A stretch of 31,987 nucleotides of DNA from JBLIKP01 sp047635375 (GTDB lineage: Bacteria > Bacteroidota > Bacteroidia > Sphingobacteriales > Sphingobacteriaceae). The translations under genes were made by a program, and so were the position numbers. The notes under the pieces are model-generated. The model did not search any database and was not told the DNA's origin. It saw nothing but the letters and a program-made list of their open reading frames with translations. The stretch covers positions 1-31,987 of the forward strand of contig JBLIKP010000018.1 of assembly GCA_047635375.1 (NCBI GenBank), written 5' to 3'. Each line of letters begins with the position of its first letter. Position 1 is the stretch's first letter. Shown here one piece after another: positions 31,578-31,987 of this stretch.

Positions 31578-31987
31578 TTATTTCTTGATATTCATTTCCA
31601 TCTGCGAAAGCGTTTCACCGCCTTTAATTCCAAAGTCCAATGTTCTGATTGGGAATGGGATGGTAACATCATTGGCGTCATATGCCATTTTTATGTTTTT
31701 AATACCGTCACTAACTCCTTGAAGATAATCGGGTTGCCTTGTATAATTCACCCAGTATCTAACCACAAGGTTAATGCTGCTATCTCCAAATTCAGTGAAG
31801 AATAGCTCAACTTCTCTTCCTTTTAATAAATAATCTATTTTGGAAATGGCCGCCTTAGTAAGGTCTTCAACCTTTTGTAAGTCATCCCCATAGCTAACCC
31901 CTACACTTAGGTCAATTCTCCGTATCCCGTTTATTGTATAATGTATAAAAGGATTTTCAAAAATTAATCTGTTAGGTATCTCCACGT
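31578..31987 (-). CDS. Mechanosensitive ion channel (MscS family), C-terminal part
   Basis: The reading frame is open to the right edge, so the gene starts outside the window. About 136 residues are visible, covering the cytoplasmic MscS beta domain and C-terminal alpha/beta domain: VEIPNRLIFENPFIHYT (the classical V-x-I-P-N segment after the pore helix), RRIDLSVGVSYGDDLQKVEDL, LFFTEFGDSSINLVVRYWV, and DANDVTIPFPIRTLDFG (the IPFP motif near the end). The GTG at 31983-31985 encodes the valine of VEIPN and is not a start. The channel releases solutes on hypo-osmotic shock. The gene shares a terminator with the convergent HTH gene. Confidence 0.93.
   Translation of the reverse strand, partial: VEIPNRLIFENPFIHYTINGIRRIDLSVGVSYGDDLQKVEDLTKAAISKIDYLLKGREVELFFTEFGDSSINLVVRYWVNYTRQPDYLQGVSDGIKNIKMAYDANDVTIPFPIRTLDFGIKGGETLSQMEMNIKK

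Noticed and set aside
31983..31985. GTG as the start of the mechanosensitive channel gene
   Set aside because: It encodes the valine of the conserved V-x-I-P-N segment that follows the pore helix, so the gene continues beyond the right edge.
1..31987. tRNA genes, CRISPR arrays, insertion sequences, phage or plasmid features
   Set aside because: No cloverleaf-like segments, regularly spaced repeats, transposase domains or integrase motifs were found on either strand by eye.

Overview
The window looks like a chromosomal segment of a marine-type Bacteroidota (Flavobacteriia-like) bacterium. Grounds: moderate AT-richness, few Shine-Dalgarno sites, promoters of the -33 TTG / -7 TANNTTTG type, a type IX secretion (T9SS) C-terminal sorting domain, an ECF sigma/anti-sigma-TonB pair, and Bacteroidota-typical families (DUF2975 + YozG-like HTH, M1 peptidase, PA0069-type radical SAM). 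No tRNA, rRNA, CRISPR array or intact transposon was seen.

Layout. 1-440: C-terminus of a membrane-anchored protein and a shared terminator. 438-2232: a decayed Asp-box (BNR) repeat exoprotein on the minus strand. 2411-3634: a minus-strand M23 peptidase. 3851-4712: two overlapping small envelope genes facing away from it. 4737-5321: YceI with a palindromic operator. 5467-7996: M1 aminopeptidase plus a signal-less M23-fold protein. 7993-9742: ECF sigma factor and a membrane anti-sigma/TonB fusion. 9893-12011: FKBP lipoprotein, kdsB and a deoxynucleoside kinase. 12109-12981: an alpha/beta hydrolase. 13083-13363: a broken small membrane protein gene.

The most notable block is 13490-20128. A cobalamin riboswitch, with B12 box and a plausible L5-L13 kissing pair, leads a tightly packed five-gene operon that ends at a strong terminator. 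The genes encode a BtuB-like TonB-dependent receptor, a BtuG-like YncE-type propeller lipoprotein, a T9SS-sorted propeller/Ig protein, a secreted SUMF1-fold protein without formylglycine-enzyme cysteines, and a 117-residue secreted protein that resembles a lone T9SS sorting domain. The first two genes match the known surface capture and import pair for corrinoids. The last three are a little-described extension, and I infer that they take part in corrinoid capture at the cell surface.

After the operon: a PA0069-type radical SAM protein (20183-21247), a sodium:solute symporter and a metzincin-like lipoprotein on the minus strand (21349-23917), an alpha/beta hydrolase-OsmC fusion with a small partner (23993-25423), a Uup-type ABC-F ATPase (25586-27466), a secreted HExxH protein (27469-28137), a voltage-gated potassium channel with a C-terminal zinc ribbon (28238-29056), a decayed propeller-type gene (29058-30323), a DUF2975/HTH pair behind a 45-bp near-perfect palindrome (30544-31491), and the C-terminus of an MscS channel (31578-31987).

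Three of the genes are visibly broken, and all three encode exported or membrane proteins. The palindrome TTCCGCGGAA occurs four times inside coding regions, far above chance.
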